Source of the DNA: Phoronis pallida
Taxonomy: Eukaryota; Phoronida; Phoronidae
Length of the DNA: 14,187 bases
Direction of reading: 5' to 3'
NCBI GenBank assembly: GCA_028565715.1
Contig: JAOXYC010092224.1
Coordinates: 1-14,187 of the forward strand
Shown here: positions 1 through 8,906 of the stretch, one piece after another
How positions within the stretch are numbered: the stretch's first letter is position 1
Layout: the number at the start of each line of letters is the position of its first letter
Notes under the pieces: generated by a model
The model's input: the letters and a program-made list of their open reading frames with translations, nothing else
The model's database searches: none
Told to the model about the DNA's origin: nothing
Made by a program: the position numbers and the translations under genes

Positions 1-777
1 AAGTGGCATTTCTTATCACAAGGGTACTTCAACTGGAAAAGTATGGCAATAAATATCTCAACCATATACTGGTTCAGAAGAGTATCTAAGGATTTACTCA
101 AGTGGTTCTGTTAATTAGTGGTTAATTTCTGCACGACTCTCTTAAAGGGACAAAATGGTCACTTTTCGTCATTATGCTGTAGCCGTAGGGAGTTAGTTGT
201 TGAACTAGATAAGGTCATCTGATCACGCATTTAGGATCCTCCCGCAAAATTTTAGAAACTTTCTGGAAGACAAACCTTCAATTCTGACAGATTTTAATGT
301 TGATATACTGTTTTCTCAATGATCTGCTTGATGAAGTCACTTTTATCAGTTTTAGAGGGCCGTTTCTGATGCTGCCATGTCTGGGCATTCTGTTAACTCA
401 AAGAAACAATTTAACATTTGTTTAGAATTCCATCAGCTATCAATGTTTTTATTGGAAATCGTTGTTTTGTATCAGATTTCAAAACATTTTTTTAATCCAA
501 TTTCAAAAAATTCCCAGAAGCCACAAACCTCTGTCCAAATTGTAATTCCCATCAGGATTTCTTCAGATTCAATCATAACTCAGTTTTGACCTGATTTAAG
601 GATCAATGCATTGATATGTTGTTATGTATGTATTAATTATCTTGAAGAACAAAGAACATGTTCAAAGGAACCTACTTATGGCTCCCCATGTCTTTAACAT
701 CTCTTTGTTTTTGTGATAACTTGTGAAGATGAACCCATATCATTACTCTGAGAAAGCAACTTATAGCTTTGGGAAAT

Positions 778-850
778 AATACAGTATTCTCCCTAATAAG
801 CGCCCATGCCCAGAGAACCACCTCTAATAATAATTAAGTGCCCCTTGCAA
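778..850 (+). repeat. AATACAGTATT / AATAAGCGCCC dispersed-repeat fragment
   Basis: The segment opens with AATACAGTATTCTCC and continues with AATAAGCGCCC and a later AATTAAGTGCCCC. The same ingredients (AATACAGTGTT, then ATAAGCCC-type units) appear in reverse orientation at 3240-3395. The resemblance is at motif level, so this is a tentative call of an old dispersed repeat. Confidence 0.35.
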
Positions 851-1988
851 ATTTTAATTTTGAAATGTTTTTAAGCTCAGAGGTTGCTTATATTCTTCTT
901 TTAAAACCACAACTCGATTTAGATTTTATGCAGTTAACTTTAAATTCATGAAGAATGTTAGATTTGCGGAATAATTTTTAAATGGCATATTTCATAAATG
1001 CACAAAAAGGCTTGGAACATGCCAAGTAGCAAGTCAAGCAGCCAATCAACAGCTCATCATTTTTTCACAACCTCACAAGTAAAGTTTACATGGACAGATA
1101 ATGTTCCAATAATTGGCTTTCCTACCCATTACTTTGTTCATGTACATCATTAAACTGTAGTAAACATATGGTCATCCTATCACATTGGTGCCATCTTCAT
1201 ATACCGTTATATTAATACCATTATCCAGATAAAGCCCTATTCCGTTTCTAACCCCCTTTTAGAAAATGTTGTGTTTCACACCATCCCCCACTCAGTTCAA
1301 CAACCCCCCCACAAACTTACATTTCAAATGAACCACTAGCGTCTAGAAAAAATGGTGTTAAATCTGTTCAACAAGTACCCTACACACCAAGGTAAAAGCC
1401 TCGGGTGTAAACCCACACATAAACTATTTTGACCCAATCTCAAATATATGTGCTTGTACAAAAATTGTTTTAAAGAACCATTTGGGTAAAACCGCAACCT
1501 TACTTTTTGCATTCTCATAATTTGCATTGCACTGTTGCACAATTTGATCTGAATAATTATTGACAAGTCACAGACCTTTCTTGAACAAGATCTGAACTAC
1601 ACAGATAATCTCCACTTCAGGCTATTTTGCATACAGACATGACTTCTCAACAAACATTTATTTAGCAGCAGGCATCTTGAATCAATCAAAAAAACTGATA
1701 GATACTGGTTGATGTTTCCCCAAAATAAAAATATATTTCAAAACATCTCAGCAAATATTTTATTGATTATTGGTTACAAAATAATTCTTCTCCTTTGGCA
1801 TTTTGTTGACATTGCGAAATCGCTGACATCAGCAAAAAGGACCTTAAAAAAGTGATTTCGAGGGGATTTTGATTTCATTGTCACACTGATAGCTTGATTA
1901 TTGGTCTCATACATGATATATCTTCGGAACTATCCATTTCAAAATAAATATTTTTCAAATTGTGACCCAAACATTGTCGTAAAGAACG

Positions 1989-2060
1989 GTTTAGCCCTTG
2001 TGGTGCAGTGGTCAGTGCACTGTCTTTGGGGGTTGAAAATCCTCTTGTCTCGGATGAGTA
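1989..2060 (+). mobile_element. Possible degenerate tRNA-derived SINE head
   Basis: TGGTGCAGTGG at 2001-2011 fits an RNA polymerase III A box, and GGTTGAAAATCC at 2031-2042 is a poor B-box relative at about the right distance. The flanking GCCCTTG and GTCAGTGCAC look like remnants of tRNA-like arms. There is no intact cloverleaf and no second copy in the window, so this is weak evidence. Confidence 0.25.
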
Positions 2061-2743
2061 CACAAAATACTTCAGCTCCAATAAGCCATGCAGACAGGCA
2101 TGAAAATAAATTGGCCAGATCCATTTACTAAGTTTGCTAATACCGGAAATCAATTCTAAGTGAACCAGGCCAAGTATTCAACCCATGCTATTTTTTATGC
2201 CCTATTGCCCTTACTATTTTTATTCAGCATTAGCATTGCATGGTTAGCTTGCATCAGTTGTGGAAATCCAGAATCAAGATGTTATTTCGATTCCTTGCGG
2301 TGATGACATTGATTTGCACTATTTAGAATCCGCAGTTGACATGACTGCAGGCGTTTTGACCAGGTTCGGTTCAGCCATGTGAAATTCCCAGACATTCAGT
2401 ATAATTAGATTTGGATTGACAATAGTACAAAAATACAATAGGACCACAAGGCTTGTTTTCTGTTTACTTTGTATGTTGGTGCTCATTAAAAATAGTTTTT
2501 CTGGGCTTTAGGTGTCTGGGGAAAAACCAATTGTAGGAACTTTCTAGTTTTGGAAATGATAACTTTTAAGGTTAAACTATCTTAAAAAAGCTTTATTTAT
2601 ACATTCCAAATCAGAGGACAACTGAAGAGTTCACTTACGACTATGCCAGTTTTCAAGAAGACCCCTCAGAGTTTTTTAACGGAGCTCAGCATTGTGGTTT
2701 TTCAAACAACAATATTTACAATCATTTCTGTGACACACTCAGA

Positions 2744-3055
2744 GATAAACATGGCCTAGTTTACGAAAGGATGATCAAGTCATCTGACATTACAAGGCAC
2801 CCAATGGAAGACAAACATGGCCTAGTAGTCTAGTAAAGATAGACATTTCAATACCAGCACCTAGAATTAAATGCAACAGAATGTTTCTTTGTATCAATGT
2901 TTTCTACTACATTCCCTTAGTGGCTGTAAAAAAATACACCCAAATTTGAAACCGGGAAAATGGTTTAATTCGAGTATAAACCTTGCACTATATTCTATTA
3001 GTCTATAGTTCATCCATGGATGATCAAGTCATCTGGCATTACAACACACCCAGTG
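2744..3055 (+). repeat. Cluster of short diverged direct repeats
   Basis: GGATGATCAAGTCATCTG followed by CATTACAA and CACCCA occurs at 2769-2803 and again at 3018-3053, with a few substitutions. A second unit, AAACATGGCCTAGT, occurs at 2747-2760 and 2813-2826. The interleaved spacing suggests local segmental duplication, not a simple tandem array. Confidence 0.6.
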
Positions 3056-3239
3056 TTCATTTGTACAGTAAGTTACATGAAAACATGACACAGTTCATAT
3101 ATTATTAACCATCCATGCACACATATAACAAGAAGCTTGGAACAGAGGCAATGAAATGTATTGATCAATGACTATGGATTAGTTCATCAGTGAACTCAAC
3201 TGTCTGATATCTATTTTGGGAGTGCAACCTTCAGGGATG

Positions 3240-3395
3240 TTAAAAAACTGGGGTGGGCCTTTTCCTTAGCGGGCTTATACCTGGTCATTTGTACAAGGCT
3301 TGAGTAAAGATTACACTGTTAAGTCAAGGGTGGGCTTAAATATGACAGTGGGCTTATATCAACATTTGAGGCCCAGAGAAAAAACACTGTATTTA
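3240..3395 (-). repeat. GGGCTTATA-type repeat, reverse-oriented relative of 778-850
   Basis: GGGCTTATA or GGGCTTAAA occurs three times (about 3273, 3332 and 3353), and the segment ends in AACACTGTATT, which on the - strand reads AATACAGTGTT. This mirrors the start of the fragment at 778-850. It is probably an old interspersed repeat whose ends I cannot define. Confidence 0.35.
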
Positions 3396-3849
3396 TAAAT
3401 CTGCTTTGGATTCCATTTTCCTGACTGTACCCTTCAGATAACATTATCGCTTGTCCTGTGTTGTTGTATTGCAGTTTTTAAAATAACAAAATAAGTGAAC
3501 TCTAAACTTAAAAGTTTGTGACTGATATGGTTCTGTTACAAATTTATTGTTACACCCCGAGATATAATCAATAATTTTCTTTAAATAGTGTGTACCGAGT
3601 TGTCTCTAATTATTCTCGGAAATATGTGGGTGATTTGTAATGATTTTATAGGTGTTACCTTATAAGTATTCCTTGAAAAACCTATTTCCATAGAAATGAA
3701 GACCACAATTAGGTGAATGTTGTTGTATCTGTACTTAATGGCCAACAATATATCACAGAGATTTTAAACTCTGAAAACCAATAAATAGCTAAATCTAAGA
3801 GCGCATGTGCTGTGCTTGAAGCGTAATGGGGTTGTTTGTATTCATTTGC

Positions 3850-3901
3850 TTGTAAAAAGCATGAGTCGCATCGTATTCCTTTGTAAAAAGCTCGAGTCGC
3901 A
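3850..3901 (+). repeat. 21-bp direct repeat, period 31
   Basis: TTGTAAAAAGCATGAGTCGC and TTGTAAAAAGCTCGAGTCGC begin at 3850 and 3881, and each is followed by A. They differ at two positions. This is a local duplication without coding meaning; the - strand open frame across it is not gene-like. Confidence 0.75.
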
Positions 3902-4052
3902 CTATTTTGAAGAATAGTTTCTGTGTAGAAAAAGCACCAGAAACTCAGCTTCCACAATGCTAGATGCAAAATGGCAAATTTGCAACTCCCCTATTTTTGA
4001 AGTAGATGGAGACTAAATTATAAAGATCCAATACCTTAATGACTAGTATTAT

Positions 4053-4075
4053 CAAGAACTTATCACATAGAATCT
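4053..4075 (+). repeat. Left terminal inverted repeat of the 386-bp element
   Basis: This 23-bp arm is the exact reverse complement of 4416-4438. It is the likely transposase recognition end, and a diverged version opens the second family member at 13214. Confidence 0.88.
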
Positions 4076-4415
4076 ATGACTCGCGCTTGATCTATCGTGT
4101 AGATTAGAGCTTTCAAAATCGGCTGTAGATGGCGTGCATTGAATTTACTGCAATCTGATTGGCCCAGAAGGCAATGCGCCACCAAGTGTCGCTGAAAAGA
4201 ACTGCTAGATTAGGACACACATGAAGCGCGACCCAATACGAAGGTGATATATCGATTTATTGCGAATTATCTAATTTAACGATCAACGATTGTAATGAAA
4301 CTTTCAGATAGATTAAGAAAGTGGTCAAACTGTAATTTGATGATAAAAAACCCGAGAGTTGTGCGTTATTTTTAAAAATATCGTCAATTTTAGCGTAGCA
4401 CGGCCGGCCAGTTGG

Positions 4416-4438
4416 AGATTCTATGTGATAAGTTCTTG
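4416..4438 (-). repeat. Right terminal inverted repeat of the 386-bp element
   Basis: Read on the - strand it starts CAAGAACTTATCACATAG, identical to the left arm. The target duplication GTATTAT follows immediately at 4439-4445. Confidence 0.88.
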
Positions 4439-5070
4439 GTATTATTTTTAATCACACGCTGATAAATGGTTAAATATTCTGCAGCTATTGTTTATTCAAC
4501 AACATATTTTGATTGTGGCTAGAAGCTTGAATTGGAATCCTTTTCTCAATTAATATTGGTAAAAATCCCTTTTCAAAACATTGCTTTGAGGAAGTATCAT
4601 ACTTAGCCTCAGTCACCTTAAACTGAAAACTAATTATGAGCAAATTAACTTGTCTATTGTTGGTAATTACTGAAAATGTTGCCATGGAAACTCCTACCTG
4701 TTTTTAAACCTCATTCCAAAGATAATAAGCAAGATTGAGTTTACATTGTTTTTAACTCAGAAAAGTAATTGTTAAGGATAATTGAGTGTCCTAGGAAGCT
4801 CTATGACTTACGAAAGTTACTTAATTACCATGGATACTAAAATGTCAGTTTTATATAAATATATTTTCCTGCTCACTTTAATAGCCTCATGCAAAGAATG
4901 AGTATTTTTTCACGCTGTTTTTGACTTATGAATTTTCTCAATGTGATAAATGGGTCCTTGGGTAATTCAAGCGAGACAGGCTTTACCGTTTTTTAAATGT
5001 AAATTTGTTTTTTGAGCAGACTTGAATTTCCTGTTTTCATTAAAAGATTCGGATTCTGAGTTCATTAACT

Positions 5071-5177
5071 GATGCAACAACACAGGAAGAAATAAAGTAA
5101 ACATATGCAGAGAATTACCTTATTACATGATCCCTTGACAAAACTATTGACTTATCAGACAGTTCATTTGAATTAAT
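5071..5177 (+). repeat. Dispersed repeat, copy 1
   Basis: It shares ATGCAACAA, GTAAACATATGCAG, GAATTAC, TATTACATGATCCC and GTTCATTTGAATTAAT, in the same order and at nearly the same spacing, with 5716-5820. Weaker similarity seems to extend some 40 bases upstream in both. This is a direct-orientation pair about 640 bp apart, from either a small mobile element or a segmental duplication. Confidence 0.75.
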
Positions 5178-5715
5178 GTAACACCGACTTTCTTGCATGC
5201 CATAAAAAGGCAATCATCTGGGTCACGGCACCAAATGGTGTGAAATGCCTCTGAACATATGTTGATAGTTGGATAGCAATAGATTCATAAAAGTTTTATT
5301 AATTTTTCAAGAATAAGACACAATCCACTTTGTTTATTTGAAAAACCTAGCCTTTTCTGAAAAAAATCTATCCTATCATCAGTTTGAAATCTTGGCTTTC
5401 CTTAAGAGTTTTCGATGGAAGTAGCTGGTGTACTTCCAAAAAGTTGGCAATCTTCAAATTTTTCAATCTACCAGAATTAGGCCTACTTGAAATTTTTGTG
5501 TTTGAAATTTCCTGGCTCTAGAAAATGATTCAAGATTTTACCGTAATGAGTTGATAAAAACAAATTAGCAGACAATTCTAAATAGCAAAAGTGTAATTAC
5601 TTCATTTAAAAGCATTTTGTTAGTAACAGATGTGACCAGTAAATGATACTGCAGATCTATTAACAAATTTCATAATTCATATTTTCATAATAGATTAGCA
5701 TGAGAAATGTGTCAA

Positions 5716-5820
5716 ATGCAACAAGGCCAGAAATTATGTAAACATATGCAGCGAATTACGCTATTACATGATCCCCAGACAATCGTAAATTAAGTAATCA
5801 CCGAGTTCATTTGAATTAAT
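5716..5820 (+). repeat. Dispersed repeat, copy 2
   Basis: Partner of 5071-5177 with the same ordered blocks. The middle, between the ATGATCCC and GTTCATTTG blocks, is the most diverged part. No terminal inverted repeats or target duplication could be assigned. Confidence 0.75.
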
Positions 5821-5854
5821 TCCCCAGTTAAATCAGATTAATATTTTGTCCTAG

Positions 5855-5907
5855 CTATATAATCCTCGAATGGATCGAGATTTATGTATAGTGAATCGAT
5901 TATATAG
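5855..5907. repeat. 10-bp inverted repeat
   Basis: CTATATAATC at 5855-5864 is the exact reverse complement of GATTATATAG at 5898-5907, with 33 bases between. It is AT-rich and short, so it may be chance. Confidence 0.4.
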
Positions 5908-6398
5908 ATCACATTCTGTGTCAGATTCAATAGAAATGGTGTCTAGACTTCCTTGGAGTTCTAATTGACAGTACAGTGTACTGAACCGGACTGGCAATTA
6001 TTTTTTTGCAAAAGTTCAGAAAATATTTTTGTGGTTGTATTTGGCACCTTTTTCCTAAAACACGTTATTTGGAACTGTACATTTTGAGCGAACTCTGTTT
6101 TGAAGAACTTAAATAGAAAATCATTTAATGGAATCATTTTTGCTTTGGTGTGAAGAGAAAAAACTCAGTGTTGAGTTATTTTTTAGATAAATTACAAAGT
6201 TTACGGCTTGAAGTCAACTTTTTTTAAAATAACCTTTTGAATATTTGCTTTTTAAAAGACAAGTTGACAAAAGCCAACCTCCAAGCAGTGTACTTTATTT
6301 TTCTTAATATTTCTAGAAACTATGAACATTTACTTTCACAATCATACACTTCGTTTCCTTGCCATTCGTGCACTATTTCACTCATGGGAATGCTACTA

Positions 6399-6452
6399 AT
6401 ACGACTATTGATACAAATAGTTATGATACGACTATTGATACAAATAGTTATG
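6399..6452 (+). repeat. Perfect 2 x 27-bp tandem duplication
   Basis: A 27-bp unit beginning ATACGACTATTGATAC occurs twice without mismatch at 6399-6425 and 6426-6452. Each unit contains ACTATT and AATAGT, able to pair across a short loop. Perfect identity implies a young slippage or repair event. Confidence 0.95.
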
Positions 6453-6860
6453 ACTAAATAATTATAGCCATTTGTTCTCTTAATTGGAAGTCTAGTCTAA
6501 TCATAATGCATGTTGGACTCGTGAGTGGACAATTGCAAATCTAATTTACTAAAACTAGCAAGAATTGAGAAACGAGCGATTTGTAATTTTGGTTTAACAT
6601 TCTTGCCATAGAATTCCTATCAGACCCAAAAAAAATGATTTTGTTATTGTTTTGTCCTGTTGAAGGTTCAGGTTTATGGTACTCAGTCACTCAAACAGGA
6701 ATCAAAAGTCCTGAAACTTTTGGAGGCAATGAAAAACATTTTCATATCTCTCACCTTTGGTTTTGATGACATATTTTCATGTTCAAGGGCATCATCTGGG
6801 GTTTGAGAGGGTAATACTATGTTCAGGAGTTTGTTTCTTACCTTTGAAGCTTTCACTATC

Positions 6861-7210
6861 TTAAAGATACTGTCTCCTCGTTGGTGAGGATCTGGGGTCA
6901 AAATTCAAATCAACTTCAAATTTTGTGTATGAGTCCTTTGATGAGTATTATATAATTAACTTGCATCAGAGTAAACAAAATCTGTAGGGGGCGATTTGAG
7001 AGCTTTTTATCCTAAAAAAGTCTAACTCTGTCTTTTAAAAGGCAGGGTTAGATTATACAAAAAGCTCCCAAAAGCCTCTTTACAGTTATTTTTGAATTTT
7101 TTTACTAAGATGTATGTTAGTTATGTTCATTAAAGGACTCTTACAAAAAATTTCTAGTTGACTTGAATTTTGATGCCAGATCGTAACCAACGAGGAGACA
7201 GTATCTTTAA
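6861..7210. mobile_element. 350-bp foldback MITE with TTAA ends
   Basis: The stretch is one long imperfect palindrome centred near 7036. The outer arms, 6861-6945 and 7126-7210, begin TTAAAGATACTGTCTCCTCG on opposite strands, match perfectly for 25 bp and then remain clearly alignable for about 85 bp. An inner inverted repeat at about 6995-7075 (GAGCTTTTTAT with ATACAAAAAGCTC, then TCTAACTCTGTC with GGCAGGGTTAGA) shares the same centre, TTTTAAAA. TTAA at both ends is consistent with a TTAA target duplication, as in piggyBac- or Kolobok-type elements, but the superfamily is an inference. There is no transposase frame. Its right end stops 50 bp before the first catulin exon of the window. Confidence 0.88.
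7020..7052. repeat. Central hairpin of the foldback element
   Basis: TCTAACTCTGTC pairs with GGCAGGGTTAGA (two G-U pairs in RNA) around the self-complementary loop TTTTAAAA. It lies at the exact centre of the 350-bp element. Confidence 0.85.
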
Positions 7211-7260
7211 ATAATGTAAATATGATATTATTGTCTTTAACTTTATTATTTTTATTTCAG

Positions 7261-7450
7261 ATCACAACATTAGTAAACCATAAGGAACGTCCAAGGATTT
7301 CAGATAAGAGCCTCAGAGCACTGGTTAGAGTAGGACAGGCAGTCAATCTTGCTGTAGAAAGATTTGTTACGGTTGGAGAAAGTATAGCTGATGAAAATGT
7401 TGAGATTAAAGCAGAAATGTGTGAAGCGTGTAAAGAGGCCAGATCCGCAG
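7261..7450 (+). CDS. CTNNAL1: Alpha-catulin coding exon a (counterpart of vertebrate exon 2)
   Basis: The 3' splice site is the pyrimidine-rich TTTTTATTTCAG ending at 7260, and the donor is GCAG|GTATTA. The exon encodes residues 1-63 of the partial protein plus the first base of codon 64 (phase 0 in, phase 1 out). It opens ITTLVNHKE and contains RVGQAVNLAVERFVTVGE, the helical N-terminal vinculin-homology segment that corresponds to the region preceding and overlapping the beta-catenin/dimerisation module in alpha-catenins. In vertebrate catulin the same junction falls right before ITTLINHK, which is why I place this exon second. No initiator is needed here: the in-frame ATG at 7222 lies in the intron. 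The foldback element ends only 50 bases upstream. Confidence 0.93.
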
Positions 7451-8384
7451 GTATTACTTCTAAACATCAAATTTTCAGTCTTTACGTTTTTAACTTTTCA
7501 AACTCTGTTTAAAAAGTGGTCAAATTTGGGCTTTTAACAGGTCGGCAAAGCTTTTGAACTTTAAATGTTGTTGTAAAATTTCAGAATTTTTAACCACACT
7601 TTTTAAATTAAAAGTGCATTTAAATTTTGTTGACCTGTTTAATGCACTTATTTAAGCACTTTTAGAAAAAAAATGTTTGGATAGTTAACATTTTCAGACA
7701 GTTAATTTAAATCCAAAAAATATCCAGGTTAACATGAAGTATGATTTCAGCCATCAATTCAATTTTGCGATCAGTTATTAAAAAAGATTCTTGAATATCT
7801 TATGAATCATTTGAGGTTTTTTATGATTGTCGTCCATTTTTCAATAGTCTGATACCATGGCAACGAATATAGCTTAATGACTTGGGAGTCATCATATGTA
7901 TATACTAATGAGACTGAAGCCAATCCATATGAATGTACTTTATGTAATGTATCAGTTTTTACAAGGTTGTTTACTGTCTAGAAATATATCAAAAGTTGAT
8001 GTTTGGCTGTTGATCACAATTCTGTTTTGGTTTGACAGCAAAAACACTCATGATTGACTGTAGAAATATTAGTGTCGATTTCCAATTGTTCAATGAAATA
8101 CTTTTCCGTCTGATAGATTTTTAAAGGTTCTTTAATTCTAATTATTGAAAGCTATGAATAATTATCCATAGCGATTTTATTCAAAACACTTTGCAATTCT
8201 CAAAATCAGCCACATTCAATTTCATTTACCATGACTATCCTAGCCTGGTACTCATCTATACTCCATGCAAGTAAAGTTCATTATGACTAGTGTGTTCATT
8301 GAATGACAAAGGGTTAAAATGGTAGAACCTTCTAAAAACTGTTGTTGAATGGTAGTGTGTTATTGAACTGACTATACTTTACAG
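7451..8384 (+). other. Intron between exons a and b
   Basis: A 934-bp GT-AG intron of phase 1, the only junction in the window that is not phase 0. It holds a loose inverted repeat (AACAGGTCGGCAAA near 7547 against TTTGTTGACCTGTT near 7626) and another (AAGTGCATTTAAA near 7612 against TTTAATGCACTT near 7639). I see nothing else in it. Retention would add about 20 residues before TAA at 7510-7512. Confidence 0.85.
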
Positions 8385-8563
8385 GTGTTGCAATACAGCG
8401 GTTGACTGACATCCAACCAGGTAGCCAGTACGATGGGGTCTCATCGTTCACGGAGAAGACGGCAATGGTCCGGGCAGCCCGCCAGCTACTATCTGCCATA
8501 ACTAAAGTACTTGTGTTAGCAGATAGGGTAGTCATCAAACAGATTCTTGCATCAAAAAACAAG
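8385..8563 (+). CDS. CTNNAL1: Alpha-catulin coding exon b
   Basis: Acceptor is CTTTACAG|GTGTTG and donor is AACAAG|GTATTT. The exon supplies two bases of the split glycine codon, then residues 65-123 of the partial protein. It reads LTDIQPGSQYDGVSSFTEKT, then MVRAARQLLSAITKVLVLAD, then RVVIKQILASKNK. The last two blocks are among the most conserved parts of catulin and its alpha-catenin relatives and form long amphipathic helices of the vinculin-type bundle. The donor is weak after +4, so accurate splicing may lean on exon signals. The - strand open frame across this exon is a shadow. Confidence 0.95.
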
Positions 8564-8906
8564 GTATTTTTCTATGCAGGTTCAGGGTTAATAAATTTTC
8601 AGCTTCACTAACATTGTATCAGACCTTCCTATCCATGTTTACCTTCACAACTTTTCTCAGGGCATAGACTAGACTTCCCACATTCGATATCTATATATCA
8701 AAAATGCTAAAGATAGTGTCTAAAACAATATTTGAGCTCAAATAACTTTGAATGTCACTTTAAGAGTATTTTAACTAGAGCCCATGTTTTTGAGCCATGA
8801 TGTTGAAAAGAGTTTTCATGAATACAGTGATCCTTGTGCCAAAAAGAAGTAAAATAACCGTTCCATATTTTTCTTGAATACAAATCTTAGTACAGAAAAT
8901 ATTAGG

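Larger units (their letters stand above)
1..4045. other. Non-coding stretch, probably first intron of the catulin gene
   Basis: No exon with family resemblance was found on either strand. The longest open frames (60-90 codons, for example 377-589 +, 1881-2153 - and 3709-3969 -) are low-complexity translations without recognisable domains or plausible splice signals. Because the first exon in the window starts at the position of vertebrate catulin exon 2, this stretch is inferred to be intron 1, though it could be partly upstream of another promoter. It contains the small repeats listed separately at 778-850, 1989-2060, 2744-3055, 3240-3395 and 3850-3901; otherwise I see nothing in it. Confidence 0.6.
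4046..4445. mobile_element. Non-autonomous TIR transposon (MITE), 386 bp with 7-bp target duplication
   Basis: A perfect 23-bp terminal inverted repeat starts CAAGAACTTATCACATAG at 4053 and is mirrored at 4416-4438. Outside both ends stands GTATTAT (4046-4052 and 4439-4445), a perfect 7-bp target-site duplication. The interior (about 340 bp) is richer in GC than its surroundings and has no open frame long enough for a transposase. Its right half is related to the inverted copy at 13214-13480. Target duplications of 7-8 bp are typical of P and hAT superfamilies. The termini do not clearly match either consensus, so the superfamily is left open. Perfect TIRs and duplications argue for a fairly recent insertion, although the interior frame corresponding to the copy at 13.3 kb is interrupted by stops. 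Confidence 0.88.
4446..6860. other. Non-coding intron stretch with repeats
   Basis: There is no supportable gene. Contents are the dispersed repeat pair at 5071-5177 and 5716-5820, a 10-bp inverted repeat at 5855-5907, and the 27-bp tandem duplication at 6399-6452. The longest open frames, at 4485-4685 (-), 6237-6461 (+) and 6683-6901 (-), look like chance. The last has splice-like signals on the - strand but no recognisable protein. Confidence 0.6.

Noticed and set aside
377-589. 70-codon + strand open frame.
   Set aside because: The translation is Ile/Ser/Phe-rich with no domain, no family resemblance and no supporting context in AT-rich DNA.
1240-1325. C-rich runs suggesting a regulatory or quadruplex site.
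   Set aside because: The runs are irregular and too widely spaced for a convincing i-motif or G-quadruplex on either strand.
1881-2153. Overlapping open frames on both strands around the A-box-like motif.
   Set aside because: Mutually overlapping, short and without recognisable content; the tRNA-like motifs explain the sequence better.
3709-3969. 86-codon - strand open frame.
   Set aside because: It crosses a 31-bp-period direct repeat and has no domain or splice context.
6683-6901. A - strand open frame with exon-like signals (acceptor CCCCAG and donor AAAG|GTGAGA around 6755-6795; another donor near 6842).
   Set aside because: The implied exon is 41 bases, the protein is not recognisable, and the frame runs into the foldback element. 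Chance or an old captured fragment is likelier.
7222-7260. ATG at 7222 as a start codon for exon a.
   Set aside because: The residues before 7261 are a hydrophobic translation of the pyrimidine tract ending in a classic CAG acceptor. Family similarity begins exactly at 7261.
8332-8562. - strand open frame opposite exon b.
   Set aside because: It is a shadow of the strongly conserved + strand coding exon.
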